From Paenalcaligenes suwonensis (lineage in GTDB: Bacteria > Pseudomonadota > Gammaproteobacteria > Burkholderiales > Burkholderiaceae_B), in NCBI RefSeq assembly GCF_011290505.1, contig NZ_JAANPV010000004.1, forward strand, positions 62,001 to 126,000: a stretch of 64,000 nt of DNA, given 5' to 3'. The notes under the pieces were generated by a model that worked only from the letters and a program-made list of their open reading frames with translations, ran no database searches and was not told the origin of the DNA. Made by a program: the position numbers and the translations under genes. Below are positions 38,129 to 47,356 of this stretch, in pieces; positions within the stretch are counted from its first letter, which is position 1, and each line of letters starts with the position of its first letter.

Positions 38129-40219
38129 TTACTCTGCTCCTGCCAACGCTTGTGCTGGCAATGGCTCAAACGGTGTTTCAGCCGTTGTATTCTGAGGGCT
38201 ACGACGTGCTTTCTGAATAGCTCGTATGCCAAAGAACACCATGCTGATCACCACAAAAATAAACAACGCGCACAAAATAGAGTTCACGTAGTCGTTAATA
38301 ATCACCTGACGCATTTGCTCTAACGATTTAGCGGGCGCCATGACAGTGCCTTCTGCCAACCCTGCACTGTAAATTTCAGCATGCGACAAGAAACCAATTT
38401 TTGGATTGGGGTGGAAGATTTTCTGGAAGCCCGCCGTCAGGGTGCAAATCAACAGCCATACGGTAGGTGCTGCAGTTACCCATGCGTAGCGGTCTTTCTT
38501 CATCCTAAATAGCACCACCGTACCCAAGGTCAGCGCAACCGCAGCCAGCATTTGGTTAGCAATACCGAACAGCGGCCACAAGGTGTTAATACCACCCAGC
38601 GGATCCACCACGCCTTGATACAAGAAGTACCCCCACGCTCCCACGCACAGTAAGGTTGCCGTTAAGTTAGCGACTAGAGAGTCCGTTGCTCGCATGCTGG
38701 GCGCGAAGGTACCTAGCAAGTCTTGCAACATAAAACGGCCTGCTCGTGTGCCGGCATCCACCGCTGTCAGGATGAACAGCGCCTCAAACAAGATGGCAAA
38801 GTGATACCAGAATGCCATCATGCTAGGGCCACCAAACATGTAGTGCAGAATATAGGCCATACCCACCGCCAACGTAGGTGCACCACCCGCACGAGAAATA
38901 ATGGTGTTCTCGCCTACCGCAGCCGCCATAGAGGTAAGCTGCTCAGGTTGAATCACAAACCCCCAGCTGGATACCACTTGGGCCACTTGCTCTGGCGTGG
39001 TGCCGATTAACGCTGCTGGACTGTTCATGGCGTAGTAGATGCCGGGCTCGATCACGCATGCGGCGATCAAGGCCATGATAGCGACGAAAGACTCCATCAG
39101 CATCGCACCATAGCCTATGTAGCGCGCTTGGGTTTCGTTCTCGATCATCTTAGGCGTGGTGCCTGAAGAGATTAGCGCATGGAAACCAGATACCGCCCCG
39201 CACGCAATAGTGATGAACAAGAAGGGGAATAAACCGCCAGCCCAAACTGGGCCAGTGCCATCAATAAACTGAGTCACTGCCGGCATTTTCAGTGGTGGGG
39301 CCACAAAAACAATATCAATGGCCAAACCCGCGATCGTGCCGATTTTTAAGAAAGTAGACAAGTAATCACGTGGTGCCAGTAACAACCAAACGGGCAGTAC
39401 GGCAGCAATAAAGCCATAGATAATCAGCGCCCATGTCAGCTCTTCGCCATCTAGGTTGAATACTTGGCCCCAGTACGGGTGCTGAGCAACGTCTTGACCA
39501 TAAATAATAGAGGCCAGCAACAACACCAAACCAATAATAGAGACTTCACCAATTTTCCCAGGGCGCAAATAGCGCAGATAAATACCCATGAAAATGGCTA
39601 ATGGAATTGTCGCGGCAACGGTAAAGGTCCCCCACGGCGAACCAATCAGTGCTTTCACCACGATCAATGCCAATACCGCTAGGATAATGACCATGATCAT
39701 AAAGGCACCAAACAACGCAATCACGCCAGCTACCGGCCCTAACTCTGCCTTGATTAAGTCGCCCAGCGAACGACCATCTCTACGGCTAGAAATAAATAGT
39801 ACGGTGAAATCTTGCACGGCACCGGCAAAGACCACCCCGCCAGAATCCACAACATACCGGGCAAATACCCCATTTGGGCGGCCAAGACTGGCCCGACTAA
39901 CGGCCCGGCACCTGCGATAGCGGCAAAGTGGTGTCCAAATAAAATGTGCTTGTTGGTAGGAACATAGTCCAAACCATCGTTATATTTCCAAGCGGGCGTC
40001 ATGCGATTCGCATTGAACTCAAAAACTTTATTAGCAATGAATTTGCTGTAGTAACGGTACGCAATCAAATACACGCACACAGCCGCGATGACTACCCACA
40101 GGGCACTCACGGTTTCCCCGCCGAGTCAGCGCTACCGTCCCCAACGCGAAAGCACCTAGTAAGGCTACCGCTATCCATATCAGTATGGATAAACCTTTAT
40201 TCTTTTCTGCTACATGCAT
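38129..40219 (-). pseudogene. cstA: Carbon starvation protein CstA, two compensating frameshifts
   Basis: CstA-family proteins are large inner-membrane transporters for pyruvate or peptides. The full gene would encode about 696 residues, like E. coli CstA (701). It is read in three pieces. Codons 1-32 (MHVAEKNKGLS to ALTRRGN) are in one frame; the next 95 codons (SALWVVIAAVCVYL to GMLWILAG) are in a second; the rest (VVFAGAVQDFTVLF to the stop) returns to the first. The breaks are one extra base near 40122-40127 (CGGCGGGG for CGCGGGG on the coding strand) and one missing G in a run at 39835-39838. Every piece is strongly conserved, so the change is recent or a sequence error. Confidence 0.85.
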
Positions 40220-40543
40220 AGACGTGTTCTCCAAAATATTTTTAAAGTTAACCACCTCTCTACCACGACGCATTACAGCATGATTGTTATGTACTACTCC
40301 TTATATAAACCTCAACAAAAAAATCAAACAATTCAAACACTTATGAATTTTAGAAATATATAATCAGCCATTCCAGTCTTCATTAGACTGCGCATGAATT
40401 CAATACAAAAAAACCCTACTTCACTGGTTACAAATCTGCTTTTTAGGCATTTTTGTCACGAGCTAGTAGGGTTTGCTGTTTGAGTGGACAAATAGAATGG
40501 ATGAGAACGTGTCTCATCCATAAAACACTTATATAGGCTGCTA
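40220..40543. other. AT-rich intergenic region with a long inverted repeat
   Basis: No gene is visible in these 324 bp. They must contain the cstA promoter (minus strand) and the end of the lipoprotein gene is near. AAACCCTACT (40411-40420) and AGTAGGGTTT (40465-40474) form a 10-bp inverted repeat 44 nt apart, with T-rich stretches next to it; it could act as a terminator or a protein site. Confidence 0.5.
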
Positions 40544-41212
40544 TTACTTGTTGTAGGGGCCACTCAACGTAAAGGTGTCGCTGTAATAGCTATGATCTAT
40601 CAGTAGCCAGCCGTCAAAGTAGCTTAGGGGCGTGAGTTTGAACCCGCCGCCAAATCGAGTAGAAAGCGTGGACGATAAAAACTCAAACGTGGCACTGGTG
40701 TTATCTTCGTAAAAGATTTTCACCTGAAAGGCTGAAATCGGCGTCGTTCGTAATATCAAGCTCGTTCTATCATTACTGCTCATCGCCATATGCGGCGACT
40801 GAAACGCAATGCCAGTTATCTTGCCTTGATAGGCATATTTGTACCCAATAGCAGGCTTATCTTCGATGTTATAGCGGGCATAGTCTTTTTCTGAGTTCAA
40901 ACCCAGTTTATAAAAATGTGTGCTGTAGCCCGCCATCAAAAAAGTTTCGTCTTCCACACGCGCTACCAAACCTATGCCACGAGTTTCTTTGGTAGGCGGG
41001 TTATTCATAATCTGGTCGAACTCTTCTTGAGTAGCAGGCTCTTCTACTGTTGCTATGTAGTCTTTCTCGTACTTAATCCCGTAGATATCGTTGGCGACTT
41101 CTTGCACGAGTTCAGATGAAGGCGCGGGATGGCTCCACCTCACGTTGGCACAGCCCGAAATAGTTAAACCCAAAAAACAGATTACGACGGTCTTGTAGAG
41201 TCCTATGCCCAA
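40544..41212 (-). CDS. Predicted lipoprotein of unknown function
   Basis: The 222-residue protein has a lipoprotein signal peptide (FLGLTISGC, Cys near residue 21) and is then mainly hydrophilic and beta-rich (for example GIGLVARVEDETFLMAGY and FQVKIFYEDNTSATFEFL). I recognise no family. Its codons are more AT-rich than those of the neighbours, and the flanking intergenic DNA is also AT-rich, which may mark a gene acquired separately. It lies between cstA and the LysR gene of the amino-acid operon, all on the same strand, but no functional link is evident. Confidence 0.75.
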   Translation of the reverse strand: MGIGLYKTVVICFLGLTISGCANVRWSHPAPSSELVQEVANDIYGIKYEKDYIATVEEPATQEEFDQIMNNPPTKETRGIGLVARVEDETFLMAGYSTHFYKLGLNSEKDYARYNIEDKPAIGYKYAYQGKITGIAFQSPHMAMSSNDRTSLILRTTPISAFQVKIFYEDNTSATFEFLSSTLSTRFGGGFKLTPLSYFDGWLLIDHSYYSDTFTLSGPYNK

Positions 41213-41282
41213 GATTATTACTCACTGAAAAATCGTTTTATGATAACCCAAGCCACTACCACAGACAGAATCACCGCACCAT

Positions 41283-42245
41283 CTATTGCTGCAGAGCAGT
41301 CAGCAATGTATCACCTGCTTCTAAATCAAAAACGGCTTGTACTCTGTCTATCACCAAAGACACTTGATGACTGAGCAAACTACGTTTGAACACGGCGTAA
41401 TATTGAATTTGTGGCAACTCGGGCTGCACATGTAACTCACGCAGCACACCACGCTCTACCAAGGGCCAAAAATACCCTCGAGGTAAATGACTAATGCCTT
41501 GGCGCATAATGGTGAGCCGCGCCATCATATCCATGCTGTTGCAGGTTAATAACCGATTAAGCGTGAAGCCTTGTTCCGCAAACCACGTATCGTACAGGTG
41601 AGACAGAGCAGAATTAGGCGGCTGAGAAATCACCGGAAATGGCATGAGGTCTTTAGGCGTCAGACAAGCATCAAAATCCAACGCGAGAAATGGGCTCGCC
41701 ATCCACACATTGGTCACAACACCCAACTTCACACAATCGTACTCATAACTCCAAAATGGCCCCGGCATGACAGCCAAATCTAGGTCACCACTCTCTAAAT
41801 GTTCATAAAGGGTAATACCACCATCAATTTCTGGCACCAATTGTATATTGGGATAGTGTTCTCCCATGTCACCAATCAGGTCGGCTAACCAGGTCAAACC
41901 GCTTAGTTCGGTCACGCCTAAGCGCACCACCCCTTCAAATCTAGAGGAGTCCGCCATTTCACGCACAATACGGCTATTGAGCTCTAATAATTGTGTGGAA
42001 AGCTCAAACAAGCGGCGCCCCACCAGCGTCAGTGCCAGTTTACGTTGTGAACGATCAAACAACTCAGCACCCGCGAATGCCTCTAGTTCGCTCACGCGCT
42101 TAGCTACCGCTGATTGGGTAACATAAAGCTTTTTAGAGGCCGCATTAAAACTCCCTAATACGGCACTCCAGTGAAAAGACTCGAGCTGCTTCAGGGTATA
42201 CATGGCTGCTGTAGAAACATGAGATGATTTATCCATGCCTAGCAT
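41283..42245 (-). CDS. LysR-type transcriptional regulator of the amino-acid operon
   Basis: The N-terminal winged helix is at residues about 15-75 (LKQLESFHWSAVLGSFNAA, LYVTQSAVAKRVSELE, ELFDRSQRKLALT), followed by a periplasmic-binding-protein-like effector domain. The whole is 320 residues from ATG 42245; ATG 42236 (MDKSSHVS) is an alternative start. It is the last gene of the run RraA, aminotransferase, binding protein, two permeases, ATPase, 48 nt after the ATPase gene and on the same strand. It probably senses the transported compound or its product (inference). Confidence 0.9.
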   Translation of the reverse strand: MLGMDKSSHVSTAAMYTLKQLESFHWSAVLGSFNAASKKLYVTQSAVAKRVSELEAFAGAELFDRSQRKLALTLVGRRLFELSTQLLELNSRIVREMADSSRFEGVVRLGVTELSGLTWLADLIGDMGEHYPNIQLVPEIDGGITLYEHLESGDLDLAVMPGPFWSYEYDCVKLGVVTNVWMASPFLALDFDACLTPKDLMPFPVISQPPNSALSHLYDTWFAEQGFTLNRLLTCNSMDMMARLTIMRQGISHLPRGYFWPLVERGVLRELHVQPELPQIQYYAVFKRSLLSHQVSLVIDRVQAVFDLEAGDTLLTALQQ

Positions 42246-42292
42246 ACCCCCTTACTGCTAACAGCCCAAGCCGGATCACTGACGACCATACT

Positions 42293-43021
42293 CTATACGC
42301 GTATGATGTCGGCCAAGAAACGCTTGGTGCGCTCGTGCTGCGGCTGGCTAAAAAATGGCTCCGGCTTGGCAATTTCAACAATGTGTCCCGCATCCATAAA
42401 AACAACACGGTCGGCCACATCACGCGCAAACCCCATCTCGTGCGTGACACACACCATGGTCATACCTTCACTGGCCAAGGTTTTCATAACCTGCAAAACC
42501 TCACCCACCATTTCCGGGTCCAAGGCACTGGTAGGTTCATCAAACAGAATCACAGGCGGTTTCAGCGCCAAGGCTCTGGCGATGGCCACACGTTGCTGCT
42601 GTCCGCCAGACAGGGCGCCAGGGAAAGCATCGGCTTTATGGGCCAGACCCACACGCTGCAATAACTGCTCGGCTTGTTTTCGGGCATCCTGTTTGTTCTG
42701 CTTTTGCACATACACCAGCGAATACATAATATTCTCGGCAGCACTCATGTGCGGAAACAAATTAAATTGCTGAAACACAAAACCAATACGCTGACGCAAC
42801 TGATTCAGATTGAGCTTCTTGGCATGAATATCCTGCCCATCCACCGTAATCGAGCCTTTTTGTATTTCTTCCAAGCGATTAACGGTGCGAATTAATGTGG
42901 ATTTTCCGGAGCCTGAAGGGCCGCAAATGACTACCACTTCGCCTTTGCCAATCGTAAGGTCCACATCATGCAGCACATGATGTTCGCCATACCATTTGTT
43001 TACTTTTTCAAACTTGATCAT
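42293..43021 (-). CDS. Polar amino-acid ABC transporter, ATP-binding protein
   Basis: This is the ATPase of a GlnQ/HisP-type (PAAT) importer. The 242-residue protein has Walker [13 protein letters not shown] near residue 35, the Q-loop [15 protein letters not shown] signature LSGGQQQRV, Walker [20 protein letters not shown], and H-loop [15 protein letters not shown], all with the wording usual for amino-acid importers. It follows the second permease gene by 20 nt. The substrate cannot be read from this subunit. Confidence 0.94.
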   Translation of the reverse strand: MIKFEKVNKWYGEHHVLHDVDLTIGKGEVVVICGPSGSGKSTLIRTVNRLEEIQKGSITVDGQDIHAKKLNLNQLRQRIGFVFQQFNLFPHMSAAENIMYSLVYVQKQNKQDARKQAEQLLQRVGLAHKADAFPGALSGGQQQRVAIARALALKPPVILFDEPTSALDPEMVGEVLQVMKTLASEGMTMVCVTHEMGFARDVADRVVFMDAGHIVEIAKPEPFFSQPQHERTKRFLADIIRV

Positions 43022-43041
43022 GTTTACCTAACCTTATTAGA

Positions 43042-43737
43042 TCAAATCACTGCCATCTGTCGCGAGCGCTGAATGCGACGCTCAACCCAATTCACCGTAC
43101 GGCTTAAGCTGAAACACACGATGAAATAAATGATCGCCAAGATACCAAATACCTGTAACGGCTGCGTCAACACCAAGTTATTGACCTGGTTAGCCGCAAA
43201 GGTTAGTTCATTCACGCTGATCACATACCCCAATGAGGTTTCTTTGATCGTAGAGACAAACTGGCTGGTCATGCCAGGCAACACATTAAAGAGGGCCTGC
43301 GGCAAAATTACTTTACGAACGGTGGTCCAGTACCCTGCCCCTAACGAGTTAGACGCCTCAATTTGACCTTTAGGTATGGCCTCTATACCTGCCCGTATCA
43401 CCTCAGATAAATACGCGCTTTCATACACTACCAACGCCCAGATCAAGGTCCAAAAACCGCTAATGGATTCGCCAGTGAGTTTGGGAATGACAAAATACGC
43501 CCAAAAAATCAGCATCAGTAGCGGTACGCCACGCACAACGTTCACAATCAGGCGACTGGCGGTGGATAACCACTTGCAAGGGCCTACGCGGGCCAAGGCC
43601 AGTCCGATGGCTAACGGGAACGACAACAACAAGCCACACGCCGCCAAAATCAAGGTCAGTGCCAACCCGCCCAAGGGCCCGTTGGGGTACTGCCCTACCA
43701 AGAACATGGGCCAGTAATTTTGTATAATTTCTAGCAT
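43042..43737 (-). CDS. Polar amino-acid ABC transporter, permease 2
   Basis: From ATG 43737 (MLEIIQNYWPMFLVGQYPNGP) it is 231 residues with five hydrophobic helices and the PAAT permease box: GLALTLILAACGLLLSFP near the start and the EAA loop SEVIRAGIEAIPKGQIEASNSLG-like segment (interrupted) around residue 130, followed by LPQALFNVLPGMTSQF. The start codon overlaps the previous permease's stop codon by one base (TAATG), so it is coupled to it. Codons reading further upstream are inside that gene and not used. Confidence 0.92.
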   Translation of the reverse strand: MLEIIQNYWPMFLVGQYPNGPLGGLALTLILAACGLLLSFPLAIGLALARVGPCKWLSTASRLIVNVVRGVPLLMLIFWAYFVIPKLTGESISGFWTLIWALVVYESAYLSEVIRAGIEAIPKGQIEASNSLGAGYWTTVRKVILPQALFNVLPGMTSQFVSTIKETSLGYVISVNELTFAANQVNNLVLTQPLQVFGILAIIYFIVCFSLSRTVNWVERRIQRSRQMAVI

Positions 43738-44414
43738 TATGCGCCCCCTTTCTTCAGGGCAAAACGCGCCGTAATGCGAGCACCAATAAACATAATCAGA
43801 AACGCACCACACAAATACAATACTGTCGCTGTCCCAAAGGTCGCAAACGTACGATAGGTTTCGTTTTCTACTTCACGAGTCTGATAGGTCAACTCCACCA
43901 CACCAATCGCCATCGCCACACTGGTATTTTTAAACAGTAACAAGGCTCGACTGATTAACGGTGCAATCGCAATACGTAAAGCTTGCGGCACAATAATGTG
44001 GCGCATACATTGCAAATAACTAGACCCCAAGGCGCGGGCAGCCTCGAACTGCGTGCCAGGGATGGCTCGCAAGCCACTACGAATATCCTCAGCTATATAG
44101 GCTGAAGACCCTAGCGCTAACGCAATCGCCGCTAACGACAGCTCGGCATTATGGTCGTACAACCAGAAACGTATATTTTCTGGCAACAGTTCTGGCATAC
44201 CAAAATACCAGAACAGCACCTGCACCATAAGCGGCACATTACGGTGGTATTCCACAAATATATCCACCAACCATCGGCATACCCGTAGATTGGTAGTACG
44301 AATAATGACTAGGAGAATGGCTAAGGTAAACGCCATCACCCAAGACACAGCAAAAAGCTGGATGGTTGTTACCATCCCATCCAGCAGCTGTTCTACATAA
44401 AAGAACTCAAGCAT
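43737..44414 (-). CDS. Polar amino-acid ABC transporter, permease 1
   Basis: The 225-residue membrane protein has about five helices, starting with MVTTIQLFAVSWVMAFTLAI. The EAA loop is AEDIRSGLRAIPGTQFEAARALGS (interrupted here) near residue 120, followed by IIVPQALRIAIAPLISR. These are HisM/GltK-type features. It pairs with permease 2 to form a heterodimeric channel, and lies 24 nt after the binding-protein gene. Confidence 0.92.
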   Translation of the reverse strand: MLEFFYVEQLLDGMVTTIQLFAVSWVMAFTLAILLVIIRTTNLRVCRWLVDIFVEYHRNVPLMVQVLFWYFGMPELLPENIRFWLYDHNAELSLAAIALALGSSAYIAEDIRSGLRAIPGTQFEAARALGSSYLQCMRHIIVPQALRIAIAPLISRALLLFKNTSVAMAIGVVELTYQTREVENETYRTFATFGTATVLYLCGAFLIMFIGARITARFALKKGGA

Positions 44415-44438
44415 GTTTTGACTGACTGAAGAGCAGGC

Positions 44439-45257
44439 CTATTCTTGTATAGGCGCAATGCTGAATGAACGCTCTAATTGATATGGAGACTCCATACCAA
44501 ACCATGTATCAAAGATACTAGCGGCCGTACCATCTTGCTCGGCCTCATCCAAGATTTGGTTTACTTTCTCGATGAATGCAGGCTCATCCTGACGCAAACC
44601 TAAGCCCCAATACTCCATAAACACAGGCTCTTCAATAATAGTGACTGGCGCGGTAGGTGGGCTTTGCAACATCAAACGCAACAACACCAATTCCGATGCA
44701 AACTGCGCATCCACTTTACGCTGCTGCAAGGCCAAGTAGGTAGCAGAGCTGTCGGAGTAACCAATCACGTTGGACTTGTCCAAGATGCGTTTGATTTCAC
44801 GCTCTGAACTCGATCCCTTGGTAGCACCGACTCTACGACCATTGACTTGACTAATCTGCTCTAAACCCGCATCCGCACGCACTAATAACTTCTGGGGGCT
44901 GACATAATAGGCATGACTAAACGCAATTTGCTTAGCACGCTCAGGTGAGTACCCTAGGTTAGCCGCCAATACGTCTACACGCTTTTCATTGAGCTCAGGA
45001 ATACGCGCACTCACTGACAACAGTTTGTACTCCACCTTTACACCCAACTTATCGGCCAGCAACTGACATACATCGACGTCATAGCCCACCAATTTGCGTG
45101 TTGTTGGGTCTTGGAAGCTAAACGGTTGAGACGTGCCCAGCGTACCGCACACTAAGGTGCCGCGCTCCTGTATTTCTGCCAACTGATCTGCCTGTGCTGT
45201 GGATGCCATGAGCATACTGGTGGATGCCAACAATACTGAAAACATCGTTTTATACAT
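44439..45257 (-). CDS. Amino-acid ABC transporter substrate-binding protein
   Basis: This is the periplasmic binding protein (SBP_bac_3) of the importer. From ATG 45257 (AGGAGA upstream) it is 272 residues with a signal peptide ending STAQA. The family body follows: ERGTLVCGTLGTSQPFSFQD, LVGYDVDVCQLLADKLGVKVEY (interrupted), NEKRVDVLAANLGYSPERAKQIAFS, GATKGSSSEREI, and a C-terminal WFGMESPYQLERSF. Many such proteins bind glutamate/aspartate-like ligands, and the GSSSE segment is common in that group. The true ligand is unknown; the operon suggests a substituted dicarboxylic amino acid. Confidence 0.92.
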   Translation of the reverse strand: MYKTMFSVLLASTSMLMASTAQADQLAEIQERGTLVCGTLGTSQPFSFQDPTTRKLVGYDVDVCQLLADKLGVKVEYKLLSVSARIPELNEKRVDVLAANLGYSPERAKQIAFSHAYYVSPQKLLVRADAGLEQISQVNGRRVGATKGSSSEREIKRILDKSNVIGYSDSSATYLALQQRKVDAQFASELVLLRLMLQSPPTAPVTIIEEPVFMEYWGLGLRQDEPAFIEKVNQILDEAEQDGTAASIFDTWFGMESPYQLERSFSIAPIQE

Positions 45258-45314
45258 GATGAGTCTCCTCTTATGAACCACTATGTGACAAGGTAGCTGC
45301 CTTTTAAGAAAGGC

Positions 45315-46517
45315 TTAATGTAATTTCTCGCATGCTGCGCGGATGCCTTCACATCCTTGCTCTATATCGTCCAGCGATGCTGCAAAAGACAAACGGAACG
45401 TGCCGGGTGCGCCATATGCAGTGCCGCCGATCACAGCCACACCTGCTTCTTTCAACAAATACAGCACCAGGTCTTCATCGTTTTCGATACGGTCACCAGC
45501 AGGTGTGGTGGAACCCAGCAGTCCAGAACAATCCGGGAAAGCATAAAAAGCGCCATCCGGTTTAGTTAAGGTCAAACCCGGTACTTGTGCCAGCAACTCG
45601 CAGGCTTTATCGCACCGCTGTTTAAACACCTGCGCAAACTCTTCCACACACTCCTGTGGACCTGTCAGCGCTTCCAGTGCAGCTGCTTGACTAATAGACG
45701 ATGCACCAGAGGTACTTTGTGATTGCAGCACAGACATCGCCGCAATCAATTCCGCAGGTCCAGCACCATAGCCAATACGCCATCCCGTCATGGCATACGC
45801 CTTAGATACACCATTTACCAACAAAGTGCGCTCACTTAACTCTGGTGCCACTTGTAGTAAGTACGGTGTAGGTTGGCCAGTAAAATTCAAACGCGCATAC
45901 ATATCGTCTGTCATAACCCACACGTGTGGATGACGCACCAACACATCGGCCAACGCACGCAGTTCGGCTACGCTATACAAAGTGCCTGTTGGGTTGCTAG
46001 GTACGTTGAACACCAACCACTTAGTGCGTGGCGTAATCGCCGTCTCCAATAGCTCCGGAGTAAGCTTATAGTGATTGGCAATGGTGGTTTGAACAATCAC
46101 GGGAACCCCGCCGTTCACCAACACCATATCTGGATACGACACCCAATAAGGGGCAGGCACAATAACTTCATCACCCTCGTTTAACGATGCTGCCAACCCG
46201 TTATATAGCACTTGCTTGCCACCAGTGCTCACAATCACTTGGGATACTGGATAGCTGATACCTGTCTCACTGTGTAATCTGGCTGCAATGGCTTGGCGCA
46301 ATGCAGCTACACCTTGTGCTGGTGGGTACTTGGTTTGGCCTTTATCAATCGCGACTTTTGCAGCAGCACATATATGCGCTGGTGTCGCAAAATCCGGCTC
46401 CCCAATAGTGAGATCGATAATTCTACGCCCTTGTGCGCGCAACTCGGACACTACCGCACGGGTCGCAACGCTAGGAGACAATTTAATACGGCGAATGCGC
46501 TCAGCCACAATACTCAT
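45315..46517 (-). CDS. PLP-dependent aminotransferase (aspartate aminotransferase-like, class I)
   Basis: It would convert an imported amino acid to its 2-oxo acid. From ATG 46517 (MSIVAERIRRIKLSPSV) it is 400 residues. It has IIDLTIGEPDFATPAHI, YPPAQGVAALRQAIAARL, VIVPAPYWVSYPDMV, VFNVPSNPTGTLYS, the PLP lysine in GVSKAYAMTGWRIGYGAGP (Lys near residue 237), and the Arg of FRLSFAAS that binds the alpha-carboxylate. These are the usual family-I-gamma AspAT signatures. It starts 1 nt after the RraA-family stop codon. Its neighbours are an aldolase and the importer, so the substrate is probably the transported amino acid rather than aspartate itself (inference). Confidence 0.92.
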   Translation of the reverse strand: MSIVAERIRRIKLSPSVATRAVVSELRAQGRRIIDLTIGEPDFATPAHICAAAKVAIDKGQTKYPPAQGVAALRQAIAARLHSETGISYPVSQVIVSTGGKQVLYNGLAASLNEGDEVIVPAPYWVSYPDMVLVNGGVPVIVQTTIANHYKLTPELLETAITPRTKWLVFNVPSNPTGTLYSVAELRALADVLVRHPHVWVMTDDMYARLNFTGQPTPYLLQVAPELSERTLLVNGVSKAYAMTGWRIGYGAGPAELIAAMSVLQSQSTSGASSISQAAALEALTGPQECVEEFAQVFKQRCDKACELLAQVPGLTLTKPDGAFYAFPDCSGLLGSTTPAGDRIENDEDLVLYLLKEAGVAVIGGTAYGAPGTFRLSFAASLDDIEQGCEGIRAACEKLH

Positions 46518-46518
46518 G

Positions 46519-47199
46519 TTAGGCACCTGTTCTTTCAGCAATAGTTTTCTCTAGCCAGGGCTTGGTGTAAGTCCCAACCGCAATTTTTTGTTTAGCGACT
46601 TGTTCAGTGGCTTCTTTTTTCTGCGCTAAGGCTAGTACCTCATGCGCTTGCGCATACGGTACGGCCACCACGCCATCGCAATCACCAACGATAATGTCCC
46701 CGGACTGTACGACCTGCCCGCCAACAGACACCGGTACATTCACTTCGCCAGGACCATCTTTATACGGGCCCAAGTGCGACACATCACGTGCAAAGCATCC
46801 AAAGCTGGACTGTGCGGCAAACACATCAGAGTCACGGATGGCGCCATCAATCACAAAACCTACAATACCGCGGCGCTGAGCATCTAACATCATCAGTTCA
46901 CCCACGAGCGCATTGGTCGTATCGCCGTGCCCATCCACCACAATAATCTGATGTGCGCCAGACATCGTCATCGCTTTATGAATCATCAAATTATCGCCTG
47001 GGCGCACTTTCACCGTTACAGCAAAACCCACCATGCGCGTGGCGCACTGATGGAAAGGACGTAGGCCCACTACGCCATACAAACGCTGCATACAATCGCT
47101 GATCTGCGCCACGCCGATTTGAGCAAACTGGTCTAATAAGGCTGCATCCTGCTGCGCGTCAGCAGGATGGGGGAATACTCTATATCCTAAGTTACTCAT
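46519..47199 (-). CDS. RraA-family aldolase/decarboxylase (4-hydroxy-4-methyl-2-oxoglutarate aldolase type)
   Basis: This family includes 4-hydroxy-4-methyl-2-oxoglutarate (HMG) aldolase, oxaloacetate decarboxylase and the RNase E regulator RraA. The 226-residue protein has the core GVAQISDCMQRLYGV, VKVRPGDNLMIHKAM, VVDGHGDTTNALVGELMML (interrupted) and GFVIDGAIRDSDVF, which carries the Arg-Asp catalytic pair of the aldolases, and later GDIIVGDCDGVVAVP. It is the first gene of the operon. HMG-type aldolases give pyruvate from branched hydroxy oxo-acids, which would fit degradation of a gamma-hydroxylated glutamate after transamination (inference). Confidence 0.88.
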   Translation of the reverse strand: MSNLGYRVFPHPADAQQDAALLDQFAQIGVAQISDCMQRLYGVVGLRPFHQCATRMVGFAVTVKVRPGDNLMIHKAMTMSGAHQIIVVDGHGDTTNALVGELMMLDAQRRGIVGFVIDGAIRDSDVFAAQSSFGCFARDVSHLGPYKDGPGEVNVPVSVGGQVVQSGDIIVGDCDGVVAVPYAQAHEVLALAQKKEATEQVAKQKIAVGTYTKPWLEKTIAERTGA

Positions 47200-47287
47200 A
47201 ACAATGGCTGCACTAAAGTAATTAAACAGTAGTGCTATTACAAGCGATGGGACACGATACGCAAAACGATATATATTCCCCTCTTAT

Positions 47288-47304
47288 CAGGAAGTTTTCT
47301 CCTG
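47288..47304. promoter_or_regulatory. Possible LysR-type operator upstream of the amino-acid operon
   Basis: CAGGA and TCCTG form an inverted repeat with a 7-nt spacer, inside a T-N11-A-like context, about 90 bp upstream of the first operon gene. LysR regulators often bind such sites; this is a weak match. The rest of 47200-47356 is AT-rich and holds no gene. Confidence 0.35.
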
Positions 47305-47356
47305 TTAGGGTTAACCCTTCAACGAATTTTAAGGCTGTATCGGCACAACCCTCTAT

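Noticed and set aside
41213-41282. Short minus-strand hydrophobic frame between the LysR gene and the lipoprotein gene (GAVILSVVVAWVIIKRFF)
   Set aside because: It could encode a membrane peptide of about 18-29 residues, but there is no ATG or ribosome site; only a GTG within the helix. Possibly chance or a remnant.
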